Positions 32,578-40,391 of a stretch of 64,000 nt of DNA are shown one piece after another. Below the pieces are notes generated by a model that was given only the letters and a program-made list of their open reading frames with translations, made no database searches and was not told the DNA's origin. The number at the start of each line of letters is the position of its first letter. Position 1 is the first letter of the stretch. Source of the DNA: CAVROP01 sp050012175 (GTDB lineage: Bacteria > Acidobacteriota > Terriglobia > UBA7540); contig JBEKHR010000024.1 of NCBI GenBank assembly GCA_050012175.1, positions 1-64,000 on the forward strand, read 5' to 3'. The position numbers and the translations under genes were made by a program.

Positions 32578-33585
32578 ATGTTCAAGAAAACGGCACGGCG
32601 GTTATTGTGGGTCCGCTCAGGTTCCGCCGCAGCGTGGACGTCAACCCCTTTCATATTATTCTCCGTCTTATTCTCCGTCGCGGCTGTCTTGAGTTGCGCG
32701 TCTTTTGCGGCGGGTCAAATGATCAAAGCGGCGGTGGTCTCGACTACGCTTGAGTCCACCTCATTCCGGCGGTGGTCGCAGGACCTTGGCTACCGGGAAA
32801 CCCAACTCTATCCGCTGACTCTTGGCGCCTCAGGCTGTCCCTTCGTAGAAGTGGATGTTTGCGGTATCAAACTCCCCCTGATGCTCGATTCAGGAACCGC
32901 CAGAGGGTTTGTGATTACCAACCAGGCCCCTTCCATTCCGCATCGCGTTGAGGAACGCATCGAGGAGCTCAATGCCGACGGCAGCCACCGCGGCGAATCG
33001 TTTGGCATTCGCGTCGAAACGGTCTCCGTCCTCGGGGAAGTTTTCAAGAATGTCGCGGCAAGCCTGTCCGATTGGCAAATGTTCTCCTCCGAACCCTTCA
33101 ATGGGACCGTGGGGCTTGACTTCTTCCTGGATCGGCGCCTGACTTTGGATTACCGATCACGGAGAGTCGGCGTGACCGCTTCACCTCTCCCGGAGAAACT
33201 CGACCCCAAGCGTTATCTTTGCGTCGATCTGGTCGAGCCTCCGAAATCGCAGGGTCACATTCTGTATGCCCGAGCCAGAGTGAACAGGCGTGAGGCGATC
33301 GTCTATTTCGATACAGGCTACAACGTGTCCTTCATCGACCCCGCCTTTGCCGAAGGCCTCGCTCGTGTCGAACGGCCTGGAAAATTCAAGGCTTTCCGTG
33401 AGCGAGTTCCGATGGAACTGGGCGGGCACACATTCATTCTTGATGACCTCCGCGAATCCCAGGTCCGTCGCGGAACCGGCTTTGACTTGCCCGTCGCACT
33501 GGCGCTCGGCAGCGACGTTCTATCCCGCTTCATAGTCACGATCGACATCCGCGCCAAGAAGCTCATCCTCGCGGTGGCTCAGTAG
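32578..33585 (+). CDS. Two-motif aspartyl-protease-like (retropepsin-fold) exported protein
   Basis: A 335-residue protein has a signal-like N-terminus (FILFSVLFSVAAVLSCASFAAGQ, about residues 22-45). Two catalytic-type motifs follow: LPLMLDSGTARGFVITNQ near residue 102 and REAIVYFDTGYNVSFIDPAFAE near 243. Each matches the hydrophobic-hydrophobic-D-(S/T)-G pattern of aspartic proteases, so both lobes of a pepsin-like pseudodimer may lie in one chain. The LGSDVLSRFIVTIDIRAKKLIL ending is the usual strand that closes each lobe. Proteolytic activity is inferred, not shown. ATG 32578 was preferred because translation then starts with a basic n-region (MFKKTARR). Confidence 0.65.
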   Translation: MFKKTARRLLWVRSGSAAAWTSTPFILFSVLFSVAAVLSCASFAAGQMIKAAVVSTTLESTSFRRWSQDLGYRETQLYPLTLGASGCPFVEVDVCGIKLPLMLDSGTARGFVITNQAPSIPHRVEERIEELNADGSHRGESFGIRVETVSVLGEVFKNVAASLSDWQMFSSEPFNGTVGLDFFLDRRLTLDYRSRRVGVTASPLPEKLDPKRYLCVDLVEPPKSQGHILYARARVNRREAIVYFDTGYNVSFIDPAFAEGLARVERPGKFKAFRERVPMELGGHTFILDDLRESQVRRGTGFDLPVALALGSDVLSRFIVTIDIRAKKLILAVAQ

Positions 33586-33804
33586 CTGCTTTGGGCGTCT
33601 CCTTGAGGCACGAAGTGGGTCATACCTCGTCCGGACCCTTCTGAGTTGGGGTATTCCTTTAGAATCTGGCACGCTGTCCGGAAGTGGCGTCCGGCCACGT
33701 GTGGCGGCGGAGAGCAGATGCTCTTCACTCTGAATCCGGAATCGTGACTCCTGACCCCTAACTCCTGACTCCTGTTCTTCCCCCGACTACCACCTACTAA
33801 CTAC

Positions 33805-34188
33805 CATTCTTTTCAACAACATTCCCGCTTTCAACGCGTAACTACTTTTGTTTTCTACGACATTCCCGCTTCGCCCCAGGCTGCCGAAAGCCTGTCCTTT
33901 GTTTTCATAGACATTCCCGCGTCGTTCCTTCAATTTCTAGAGTCACTGTTTCCTCTTTCCCTGAGGAGAAGACACTCTGTCCCAGGCTGCTGTGTGGGCC
34001 AAGAGTCGCGCCAGCTCGAATTCCCCCTCAACCGCAGTAGGCAGCCGGCAGTAAGCAGAAGGCAGTCGGCGCTGGCCAGAAATAAGGAGGCAACTGGCAA
34101 TTCATAATTCACCAGTCACCATTCAGCATTTTTCTTCCACAACCCCACTTACTAACCTAGCCTATCTTCTGCCGTCTGTCAAGAGACA
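33805..34188 (-). repeat. Triple-phased repeat element, copy B
   Basis: Minus-strand layout as in copy A: TTGACA (34182-34177), 17-bp spacer, TAGGTT (34159-34154), about 230 bp including CAGTAGGCAGCC-type words, then CGGGAATG cores at 33919-33912, 33868-33861 and 33827-33820, again 51 and 41 bp apart. A CAGGCT-TTCGGC-AGCCTG stem lies between the first two cores. The Rhs fragment's frame ends inside the TTGACA box. It faces copy C (35796-36122) as an inverted pair. Confidence 0.7.
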
Positions 34189-35594
34189 TGGAGTCCGCTT
34201 CCGGCAGGCATTTGCGACAGGGGGTGGCATGCCAGGGTAAATGAAGATGCTGGCATCCAAATCAAATGACGTGCGCCGCTGCGGGTTGACGATGGCCAGT
34301 TCGCCCTTGGATCCGAAGGCGCGAGTCCGCTCGGGTCGGTGAGCGTGGTGGGATTATTGCGCACATAGGCATACATGTTCCAGGTCTGGGGGTCGTTGAG
34401 CTTGACGGCCTTCACGCCTATCGGGTCGGGGCTGAGCCAGCGGCCGAAGTTGGGGGAAGAGAAGCGAGCGGTAGTGATGTCGGTGGTGGTCGTCACGTCG
34501 CGGTAGGGTATGTTGGCGAAGTTGTAGCCGCCAGAGCCCTGCACCTCCCACACATCTCCCCAGGGGTAAAACAATATGTCCTCCGCCTCCGCCCCGCTCT
34601 GAAGCGTCCGCATGCTGGCCGAGTCCAGAGCGTTGACGTGGTTGAAATCCGTCTCTGAACCTTCGTACAGCGCGAAGGCCCGGTCGCCAAAACGGACGAG
34701 AGTGTAGCTGTTCGCATTGCCCAGCCAATTCCCCTCCGGGTCAAACAGGTGCAGCTCGCCCCCGCCCGAGGACGCCCACTGTACACGGACCCCCAGGGCG
34801 TTGTAAGTGAAGCTCCAAGTCGAGCCACCGTCCACCGAGGCCACTCGCCCTTCCGCGTCCCATTGGTAGGTGTGCACCGGCTGCGCGGGATAATTGCTCG
34901 GGTCCTGCAATAGATCCCCTGCTGCGTCGTAGCTGAACGAGTAGTTACCTATCGTGGCTAGCTGGTTGTTGTTCTGGCTGTTGTAGGTCAGAGAGGGGCA
35001 CAGGCCCGATCCCGAGCACGACATGTTGCCCCAGGGGCCGTAAGAATAGGTCTGGCTCCAGAGTACGCTGCCGCCCAAAGTCTTGGCGATCGCGGTCCAC
35101 AGGCGGTTCACGCCATCATAAGTGTAGCTCGCCGTGTGGCTGAAAGAGGAATTCACGTTGTCCTGGTACCAGTACCCCACCACGTTCCCGTTGTTGCCCG
35201 CAGCCACCGACGGGGGCAGGCAAGAGGTGGGATTGGCCGCGCCCAGAGAGTAATTGTACACCAGACAGTAATCCGCCGTAGCGTTGCCGGTTGTCCCCAG
35301 CTCGATCATGACGGGATCTAAGCGGTTGTTGTATGCGTAGGTTTCCTGGGCGCCCGTGCCGCCACCGGGCGCGCCGTTCACGAGCTGGCTGACCGCGCCC
35401 CAGGGGGTATATGTGATACTCTGCGCCAGGTACTGTGGGTGGTTGGTGTCCGCGAAAGAGCTTTGCATCTGAGTAATGCGTCGCGCCGGGGAAATCGCGT
35501 TGGTGATGGTGAATCCTGCGGGATGAATCCACCAGTCGTTGTTGCCCGCAGCTACCGCAAAAGCCACCCGGCCTTCAGCATCCGCCAGCTCCGC
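34179..35594 (-). pseudogene. Rhs/YD-repeat protein fragment (C-terminal core)
   Basis: The frame encodes about 470 residues with YD-repeat strands (YNNRLDPV, YTYDGVNRLWTAI, YQWDAEGRVASVDG) and the RHS-repeat-associated core signature (ARFSSPNFGRWLSPDPIGVKAVKLNDPQTWNMYAYVRNNPTTLTDPSGL). Normal Rhs proteins exceed 1000 residues. Here homology starts abruptly at about 35594 in mid-repeat with no proper start codon and no signal. After the core only about 45 non-homologous residues remain, so no toxin tip is visible. The fragment is bounded by inverted copies of the triple-phased element. I regard it as a truncated, probably inactive relic. Confidence 0.75.
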
Positions 35595-35599
35595 AGGAG

Positions 35600-35795
35600 C
35601 GGCAGAATTTAGCCCACGGTGCGAACCGTGGGTTCACGGCCACCCCTCACCCCCTGCCCCTCTCCCCGCGCTGCGGGGAGAGGGGTGCCGGAGGCGTCGT
35701 GAGGGTCGTCTGTCCCAGGGCTGCCGCCCTGGGCTACATTCTTCCACCCCTACGGGGCTCCGGAGGTCGGCGCGACGAACGTCGCACCCAAGGGG
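35600..35795. repeat. Hairpin-rich spacer 5' of the Rhs fragment
   Basis: Contains several dyads: CCCACGGTGCGAACCGTGGG (35614-35633), CCCCTCTCCCCGCG/CGGGGAGAGGGG (about 35660-35687) and CCCAGGGCTGCCGCCCTGGG (about 35714-35733). These are spacer families inserted at the point where Rhs homology ends. No gene; 35567-36427 as a whole holds only repeats and element copy C. Confidence 0.5.
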
Positions 35796-36122
35796 ACTCG
35801 ATGTCTCTTGACAAACCGGAAGCGATAGGCTAGGATGCTAAGCGGATCATGCAGGATTCAGGATTCAGGAGTCAGGAGTCAGGAAAAAACTTCGACAACG
35901 CGTCAGCGGGGCAAGCGGGGCGACAAACTCCTTTGCTCCCTCGGGACAAGATGTCGCTCAGAAAAGGGAAAGGAAAAACGCAGTAACCTTAAAAACTGGC
36001 GGAACGACGCGGGAATGTCTATGAAAACAAAGAGTCGGTTTTCCACAGGGGGTAAAAAAGCGGGAATGTCTTAGAAAACAAATGTAGTTACGCGTTGAAA
36101 GCGCCAATGTTGTTGAAAACAA
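35796..36122 (+). repeat. Triple-phased repeat element, copy C
   Basis: Plus-strand layout: TTGACA (35808-35813), 17-bp spacer, TAGGAT (35831-35836), about 170 bp with AGGATTCAGG words, then cores at 36010-36017, 36061-36068 and a degenerate CGCCAATG at 36102-36109, spaced 51 and 41 bp. The sequence TAGTTACGCGTTGAAA between the last two cores is identical to copy B. Inverted relative to copies A and B. Confidence 0.7.
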
Positions 36123-36315
36123 AGGTTGTTAGCTTCCGGTAGGTGGTAGGCCGTAGGTCGTAGGTGGTACGTGCGGGACGAACGGGATTCAGGATTCGGG
36201 ATTCAGGAGTCAGGAGGCAGAAGAACTGGGGCGGGCGCTCGGGCTGGGGCAACTGGAAACTCTGATTCGTGAATATGAATTGCGCATTGCCCACTGGCTA
36301 ATGCCCTTGAAGAGC

Positions 36316-36341
36316 CGCAGGTCCGAAGGGCGGGACCTGCG
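36316..36341. repeat. CGCAGGTCC hairpin
   Basis: CGCAGGTCC (36316-36324) and GGACCTGCG (36333-36341) form a 9-bp stem flanked by GAAGAGC and CTACCC. The same unit in inverse orientation is at 60575-60604, so this is a small dispersed hairpin family. Confidence 0.55.
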
Positions 36342-36427
36342 CTACCCTTGCTTTTCTTCCCCAATCCCTAGCAGAGAGAAGGTAGGCGGTACGCAGTCAG
36401 CATCCTCTGTTACAATACCGTTCCCTT

Positions 36428-36835
36428 ATGACTGAACAGAAATCCATCCTCGTCAGCGCCGGCATCGTAGTAGATGGCGACCTTATCCTGATCTGCCAGC
36501 GTCATCATTCTGACGCTTACGGAATGCAATGGGAATTTCCCGGAGGCAAGGTGAAAGACGGTGAAGACTTGAAAGCCTCGCTGCGCCGCGAGCTGGCTGA
36601 GGAACTGATGATCGAGGCCGAAATAGGGGAGGAGGTCTTTCGCATACGTCACCGGTACCCGGATCGGTATGTCGAAGTAGTTTTCTTCGCGGTCCGAAGC
36701 TTTCGCGGGACGATTCGCAATCAGGTGTTCGAGGCCGTCGAGTGGGTGCGGCGAGCCAAACTCACTGAATTCAACTTCCTTGAGGCGGACCGCGAATTGG
36801 TGCATCGAATCTCCAATGCTGAAATCGATTTGTGA
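36428..36835 (+). CDS. Nudix hydrolase, MutT-like
   Basis: A 135-residue protein that probably hydrolyses 8-oxo-dGTP or a related nucleotide. The complete Nudix box is visible: GGKVKDGEDLKASLRRELAEEL (about residues 39-60), with the G-x5-E-x7-REUxEE pattern. WEFPGGK before it and the FEAVEWV strand near the end match MutT/NudG-type enzymes. Substrate is inferred from family only. ATG 36428 follows TCCCTT, a weak ribosome-binding context. The next gene starts 100 bp downstream across a spacer repeat. Confidence 0.88.
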   Translation: MTEQKSILVSAGIVVDGDLILICQRHHSDAYGMQWEFPGGKVKDGEDLKASLRRELAEELMIEAEIGEEVFRIRHRYPDRYVEVVFFAVRSFRGTIRNQVFEAVEWVRRAKLTEFNFLEADRELVHRISNAEIDL

Positions 36836-36849
36836 TCTGCAAACGACCG

Positions 36850-36928
36850 GGGGCACCCCCTCACCCGTCCCGCTCCGGCTGAAGAAAGCACCGGCGCGGG
36901 CCACCCTCTCCCCCGAGGGGGAGAGGGC
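36850..36928. repeat. CCCTCACCC / CCCTCTCCCCC spacer repeat, supplying a ribosome-binding site
   Basis: CACCCCCTCACCCGTCCC, a CGGCTGAAGAAAGC centre, and CCACCCTCTCCCCC/GGGGGAGAGGG at about 36901-36927. Its last purine-rich run (GGGGAGAGGG) ends 8 bases before the ATG of the WD40 gene and is the only Shine-Dalgarno-like sequence there. Confidence 0.55.
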
Positions 36929-36935
36929 TAGAAAT

Positions 36936-38066
36936 ATGTCAGCCCCCACTGTGGCATCGTGGGCAGATGGGTCATGGTCACGGTCTTCTGCTTTCCGCCT
37001 TCTGCATTCCGCCTTCTGCTTTCTGCTTTCTGCCTTCTGCCTTCTGCCTGCACGAGCCCAAGTTGAAAGCGTTGAAAGCACCGAGCCAACGCATTACCTA
37101 TGGCTCAGCCACGGGCGCATTGAAGGACACTTGGCTTTGAGCTACTCCCCTGCCGGAGCTTTTTCGCCGGATGGTTCAATTCTGGCGGTCGCAAGCGAAG
37201 ACAAGATCGTTTTGATGGCGGTGCGTGAGGGGAGCATTCAAAAGGTTCTCAAGCCCCGCATACCGGATATCACCGACCTGAACATTCAATCCGCAAATTT
37301 TCTGGCCATGAACCAACTGTTGTTATTAGGGAACGGAGTGATCTCCGCCAAAGGCAAGGGACCCGGCGGATCAACACCCCTCCTCGCGTTTCAATGGGAC
37401 GCGGTTGAAGACCGACTTTCCGGGAAGGTGGACGTAGTGGGGGGAGGCGGGGGATTTGGGCCCATTCTCTATGTCCCTCGTTTGGGATACCTGATTCTTT
37501 ACAAGGCCAGCAGTTTCGATCTTTGGGATCCTCGCTCCGGCCGTATGACCAGACTCACTATCCCGGACTTGACTCAATCGCCCAATGTGTTTGCGTTTTC
37601 TCCGGATGGTCATTGGGTTCTCCTGGCACAAATCGCCATGAGCTCTACCCCAGATCCCGTAGTGGTCCAAGCCAAGCAGCACCGGTTTGTTGACAGCTTG
37701 CGTGGACACGAGGGGACCGTGCTCAACATCTCCTTTTCGCCTGACAGCAGTAAAGTGGCAACCGCCTGCGAAGATGGCAAAATTCGAGTTTTCTCGGCGC
37801 CCGAATGGAAGCTGCTGAAGACACTCACGGGACACCATGGGCCGGTCCATTGGGCGGAGTTCTCCCCCGACGGCAAATGGCTGGTTTCTGCTGGTGAGGA
37901 CAAGACAGCTCGGATGTGGTCAGTAGAAGATGGCAAATTGCAGCAGACCATGGAGGATAGTAAGGACCCCTTGCTCACGGTAAGTTTTTCTCCCGACGGT
38001 GAGTATTTCGCAGCGTCTTCCGAGAGAGCGGTATTTTTGTGGAAGCGAATCGTTGGCCGGCAATAG
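36936..38066 (+). CDS. Exported WD40-repeat protein with a repeat-derived signal peptide
   Basis: The 376-residue protein begins MSAPTVASWADGSWSRSS, followed by the hydrophobic FRLLHSAFCFLLSAFC and a PARA-QVES cleavage-like site, so Sec export is likely. The coding sequence of that h-region is the word repeat found in many spacers of this window (TTCTGCTTTCTGCCTTCTG). The mature part carries at least four WD-type blades, best seen as LRGHEGTVLNISFSPDSSKVATACEDGKIRVFS, LTGHHGPVHWAEFSPDGKWLVSAGEDKTARMWS and TVSFSPDGEYFAASSERAVFLW. The binding partner is unknown. ATG 36936 was chosen because upstream in-frame sequence is repeat. Confidence 0.7.
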   Translation: MSAPTVASWADGSWSRSSAFRLLHSAFCFLLSAFCLLPARAQVESVESTEPTHYLWLSHGRIEGHLALSYSPAGAFSPDGSILAVASEDKIVLMAVREGSIQKVLKPRIPDITDLNIQSANFLAMNQLLLLGNGVISAKGKGPGGSTPLLAFQWDAVEDRLSGKVDVVGGGGGFGPILYVPRLGYLILYKASSFDLWDPRSGRMTRLTIPDLTQSPNVFAFSPDGHWVLLAQIAMSSTPDPVVVQAKQHRFVDSLRGHEGTVLNISFSPDSSKVATACEDGKIRVFSAPEWKLLKTLTGHHGPVHWAEFSPDGKWLVSAGEDKTARMWSVEDGKLQQTMEDSKDPLLTVSFSPDGEYFAASSERAVFLWKRIVGRQ

Positions 38067-38281
38067 GCAGAAGGCAGAAAGCAGAAGGCAGGAGGCGGCG
38101 GGCAGCAAGTGGTAGATTGGATAAGAACTCCAGTCTCCAGGCCCGTTTTTTCAACGGACCACGGACAACGGACTACAGTCCACCGACCACAGACTCAACC
38201 ACCGCACCCTTCCAACTTGTGCTAAAATTCTATCTCTCAGAAAGGGCAGGCTAGTGCATCTCGCGCTGAGCCAGCACATAT

Positions 38282-39709
38282 ATGGCTAAAGTTGGAATGG
38301 TTAGCCTCGGGTGTCCCAAGAATCTTGTGGACAGTGAGGTGATGTTGGGAATGCTGGCTCGCCAGGGATACGAGTTGACTCCCCAAGCTGAGCAGGCCGA
38401 GGTCATCATTGTCAACACCTGCGCGTTCATCGAGCCTGCCAAGCGCGAGTCTATCGACACCATCCTGGAAATGGCGGAATACAAGAAGTCCGGCGCTGCC
38501 AGAAAGCTGGTAGTGGCCGGCTGTTTGGTGGAGCGATACCGGCAGGAAATCCTGAAAGAGATCCCCGAAGTGGATTTTGTTATCGGGACCAACGAACTCG
38601 AGCGGGTCCTGGAAGCTTGCGGGGAGGATCGCCAAGATCGCAGCCTGGAGGGCTCCGCCGAGCCATACCTTTACCACGAACTCACGCCCCGAGTCCTCGC
38701 CACTCCGTCTTATTCCGCCTATCTGAAGATTGCTGAAGGTTGTGATCATCCTTGTTCTTTCTGTGTGATTCCGCAGATGCGAGGCAGGTTCCGTTCCCGG
38801 AGGTTCGCCTCGGTGGTGCGCGAAGCGGAAAACCTGGCTCGAACAGGCGTCGGGGAGTTGACCATCGTCGGCCAGGACACAACGAGTTACGGTGAGGATC
38901 TGGGGCTGCGCGACGGTCTGGCGTCCCTTCTGCGCGAACTCGGCAAGATCCCTGAGCTCGTTTGGGTGCGGTTTCTTTATTGCTACCCCAATCGTTTGAC
39001 CGACGCGCTGATTGCGGCCGTGGCGGAAACGGCGAAGGTGGCGAAGTATATCGACCTGCCGCTTCAGCACGCGAGTGCGCAGGTGCTGAAGTTGATGCGG
39101 CGGGGTTCCAGCGGCGAACATTTCCTGCGCTTGATTGAAAGAATTCGCGCCGCCATACCGGGCGTTACATTGCGGACGTCTCTGATCGTGGGCTTCCCGG
39201 GTGAAACGGAAGAGGATTTCAAGCTTTTGCTGAGCTTTGTCGAGGCGGCACAATTCGACCACCTGGGTGTGTTCCTTTATTCGAACGAAGAAACAAGCTC
39301 GAGCTATGCGCTGCCCGGCCAGGTTCCATCGGCTGTTGCGGGCCGTCGCCAGCGAAGACTCATGGCCTTGCAGCGCAGGATTTCACGACGCAAGCTGCGG
39401 CAGAGAGTCGGCCGCTCCTTTCCGGTCCTTGTGGAGGGCCGCTCGGAGGAAACAGAATTGCTCTTCCGGGGCAGGCTGGAATCGCAGGCCCCTGGAATTG
39501 ATGGTCAGGTATTGATCAACGATTTTGAGGGGGCAGAACCCAGACCCGGGGAATTCCGCTGGGCCACCATCACGGCAGCGGGGGACTACGATCTGGTATC
39601 GCGCCTGGAGGCACGAAACTTTGCTGAGCGGTTAGTTCCGAACTCGCCGCCTCCTGTGGGGTCACGCCTGGTCCAGATTCAACCGGCGGCGATGTCGGCT
39701 TCCGCCTAA
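38282..39709 (+). CDS. rimO: Ribosomal protein S12 methylthiotransferase RimO
   Basis: A 475-residue radical-SAM enzyme that adds a methylthio group to the conserved aspartate of ribosomal protein S12. The N-terminal MTTase domain begins MAKVGMVSLGCPKNLVDSEVMLG, with further cluster cysteines in VNTCAFIEPAK and VAGCLVERY. The radical-SAM cluster motif is CDHPCSFC in KIAEGCDHPCSFCVIPQMRG (about residue 155). The C-terminal TRAM domain ends near VSRLEARNF. An extension of about 30 residues follows. Length is a little over the usual 440. It starts a gene run with yacG and pgpA. Confidence 0.96.
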   Translation: MAKVGMVSLGCPKNLVDSEVMLGMLARQGYELTPQAEQAEVIIVNTCAFIEPAKRESIDTILEMAEYKKSGAARKLVVAGCLVERYRQEILKEIPEVDFVIGTNELERVLEACGEDRQDRSLEGSAEPYLYHELTPRVLATPSYSAYLKIAEGCDHPCSFCVIPQMRGRFRSRRFASVVREAENLARTGVGELTIVGQDTTSYGEDLGLRDGLASLLRELGKIPELVWVRFLYCYPNRLTDALIAAVAETAKVAKYIDLPLQHASAQVLKLMRRGSSGEHFLRLIERIRAAIPGVTLRTSLIVGFPGETEEDFKLLLSFVEAAQFDHLGVFLYSNEETSSSYALPGQVPSAVAGRRQRRLMALQRRISRRKLRQRVGRSFPVLVEGRSEETELLFRGRLESQAPGIDGQVLINDFEGAEPRPGEFRWATITAAGDYDLVSRLEARNFAERLVPNSPPPVGSRLVQIQPAAMSASA

Positions 39710-39718
39710 TCTCTCGCC

Positions 39719-39916
39719 ATGCGATGTCCCATTTGCCACAAAGACGTTCCCTGGGCGGGTAACTCTTTTCGGCCCTTTTGCAGTGAGCGTTGCCAACTGA
39801 TCGATCTGGACCACTGGCTGTCTGAACGCTATCGGATTTCAACCCCTGTGGAAAGGCAGGACAAGAACCGCCCTACCGAAGAGGAGGAGCAGGACGATAA
39901 GAGGGGGAGTGGTTAA
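39719..39916 (+). CDS. yacG: DNA gyrase inhibitor YacG
   Basis: A 65-residue zinc-binding protein starts MRCPICHKDVPWAGNSFRPFCSERCQLIDLDHWLSERY. The four zinc ligands (CPIC and CSERC) and the downstream DLDHWLSE are the YacG signature. In E. coli YacG inhibits gyrase. The tail is acidic (EEEEQDD). It begins 10 bp after rimO and its stop lies within pgpA (8-bp overlap). Confidence 0.93.
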   Translation: MRCPICHKDVPWAGNSFRPFCSERCQLIDLDHWLSERYRISTPVERQDKNRPTEEEEQDDKRGSG

Positions 39917-40391
39917 AGAACGCCGCAGTCTCTCCATCTGGATCGCAACCGGTTTGGGGTCTGGCTACTTTCCCGTAGCGCCGGGGACCGCCGGATCGGC
40001 ACTGGGCTTGGCTCTGGTAATCGCTTTTCGCCAGACTTCACTCGAGCCTCTGTGGTTGGCCTTATCCTTGGCGGCTATCACGGGCCTGCTCTTCCTTGTC
40101 GGAGTCTGGTCGGCAGGGAAAGCCGAGAAGGTATTTGGGCGTGTTGACCCCGGCCAAGTGGTAATTGATGAGGTGGCCGGCCAGATCCTTACTTTCGTCG
40201 CCACACCGAGGGTCGCGTGGATTGGGTTGATTATCGGTTTCATCCTATTCCGCGCCTTCGACATCGTAAAACCTTTTCCGGCACGGCGGGCCGAGCGACT
40301 TCCCGGCGGTTGGGGTATTATGATGGATGACGTGGTCGCGGGTCTTTACAGCCTGATTGTGCTTGTAATTTTGGGACACTTTATCAAATGA
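39909..40391 (+). CDS. pgpA: Phosphatidylglycerophosphatase A
   Basis: A 160-residue inner-membrane enzyme that removes the phosphate from phosphatidylglycerol-phosphate. GTG start at 39909 with GAGGGGGA upstream. The signature APGTAGSALGLAL is near residue 23, the conserved GQVVIDEVAGQILTF near 80, and FDIVKPFPARRAERLPGGWGIMMDDVVAGLYSL near 115; the last carries the DD pair thought to bind Mg2+. Three to four hydrophobic helices. It overlaps both neighbours, giving tight coupling. Confidence 0.93.
   Translation: MVKERRSLSIWIATGLGSGYFPVAPGTAGSALGLALVIAFRQTSLEPLWLALSLAAITGLLFLVGVWSAGKAEKVFGRVDPGQVVIDEVAGQILTFVATPRVAWIGLIIGFILFRAFDIVKPFPARRAERLPGGWGIMMDDVVAGLYSLIVLVILGHFIK

Noticed and set aside
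33820..33919. Possible mini CRISPR array (three words with unequal spacers)
   Set aside because: Words are about 22 bp with 19- and 29-bp gaps, the gaps are conserved between loci, and no cas genes are present.
34354..34728. 124-codon alternative frame in the Rhs fragment
   Set aside because: The YD-repeat and RHS core motifs are all in the 34179-35594 frame.
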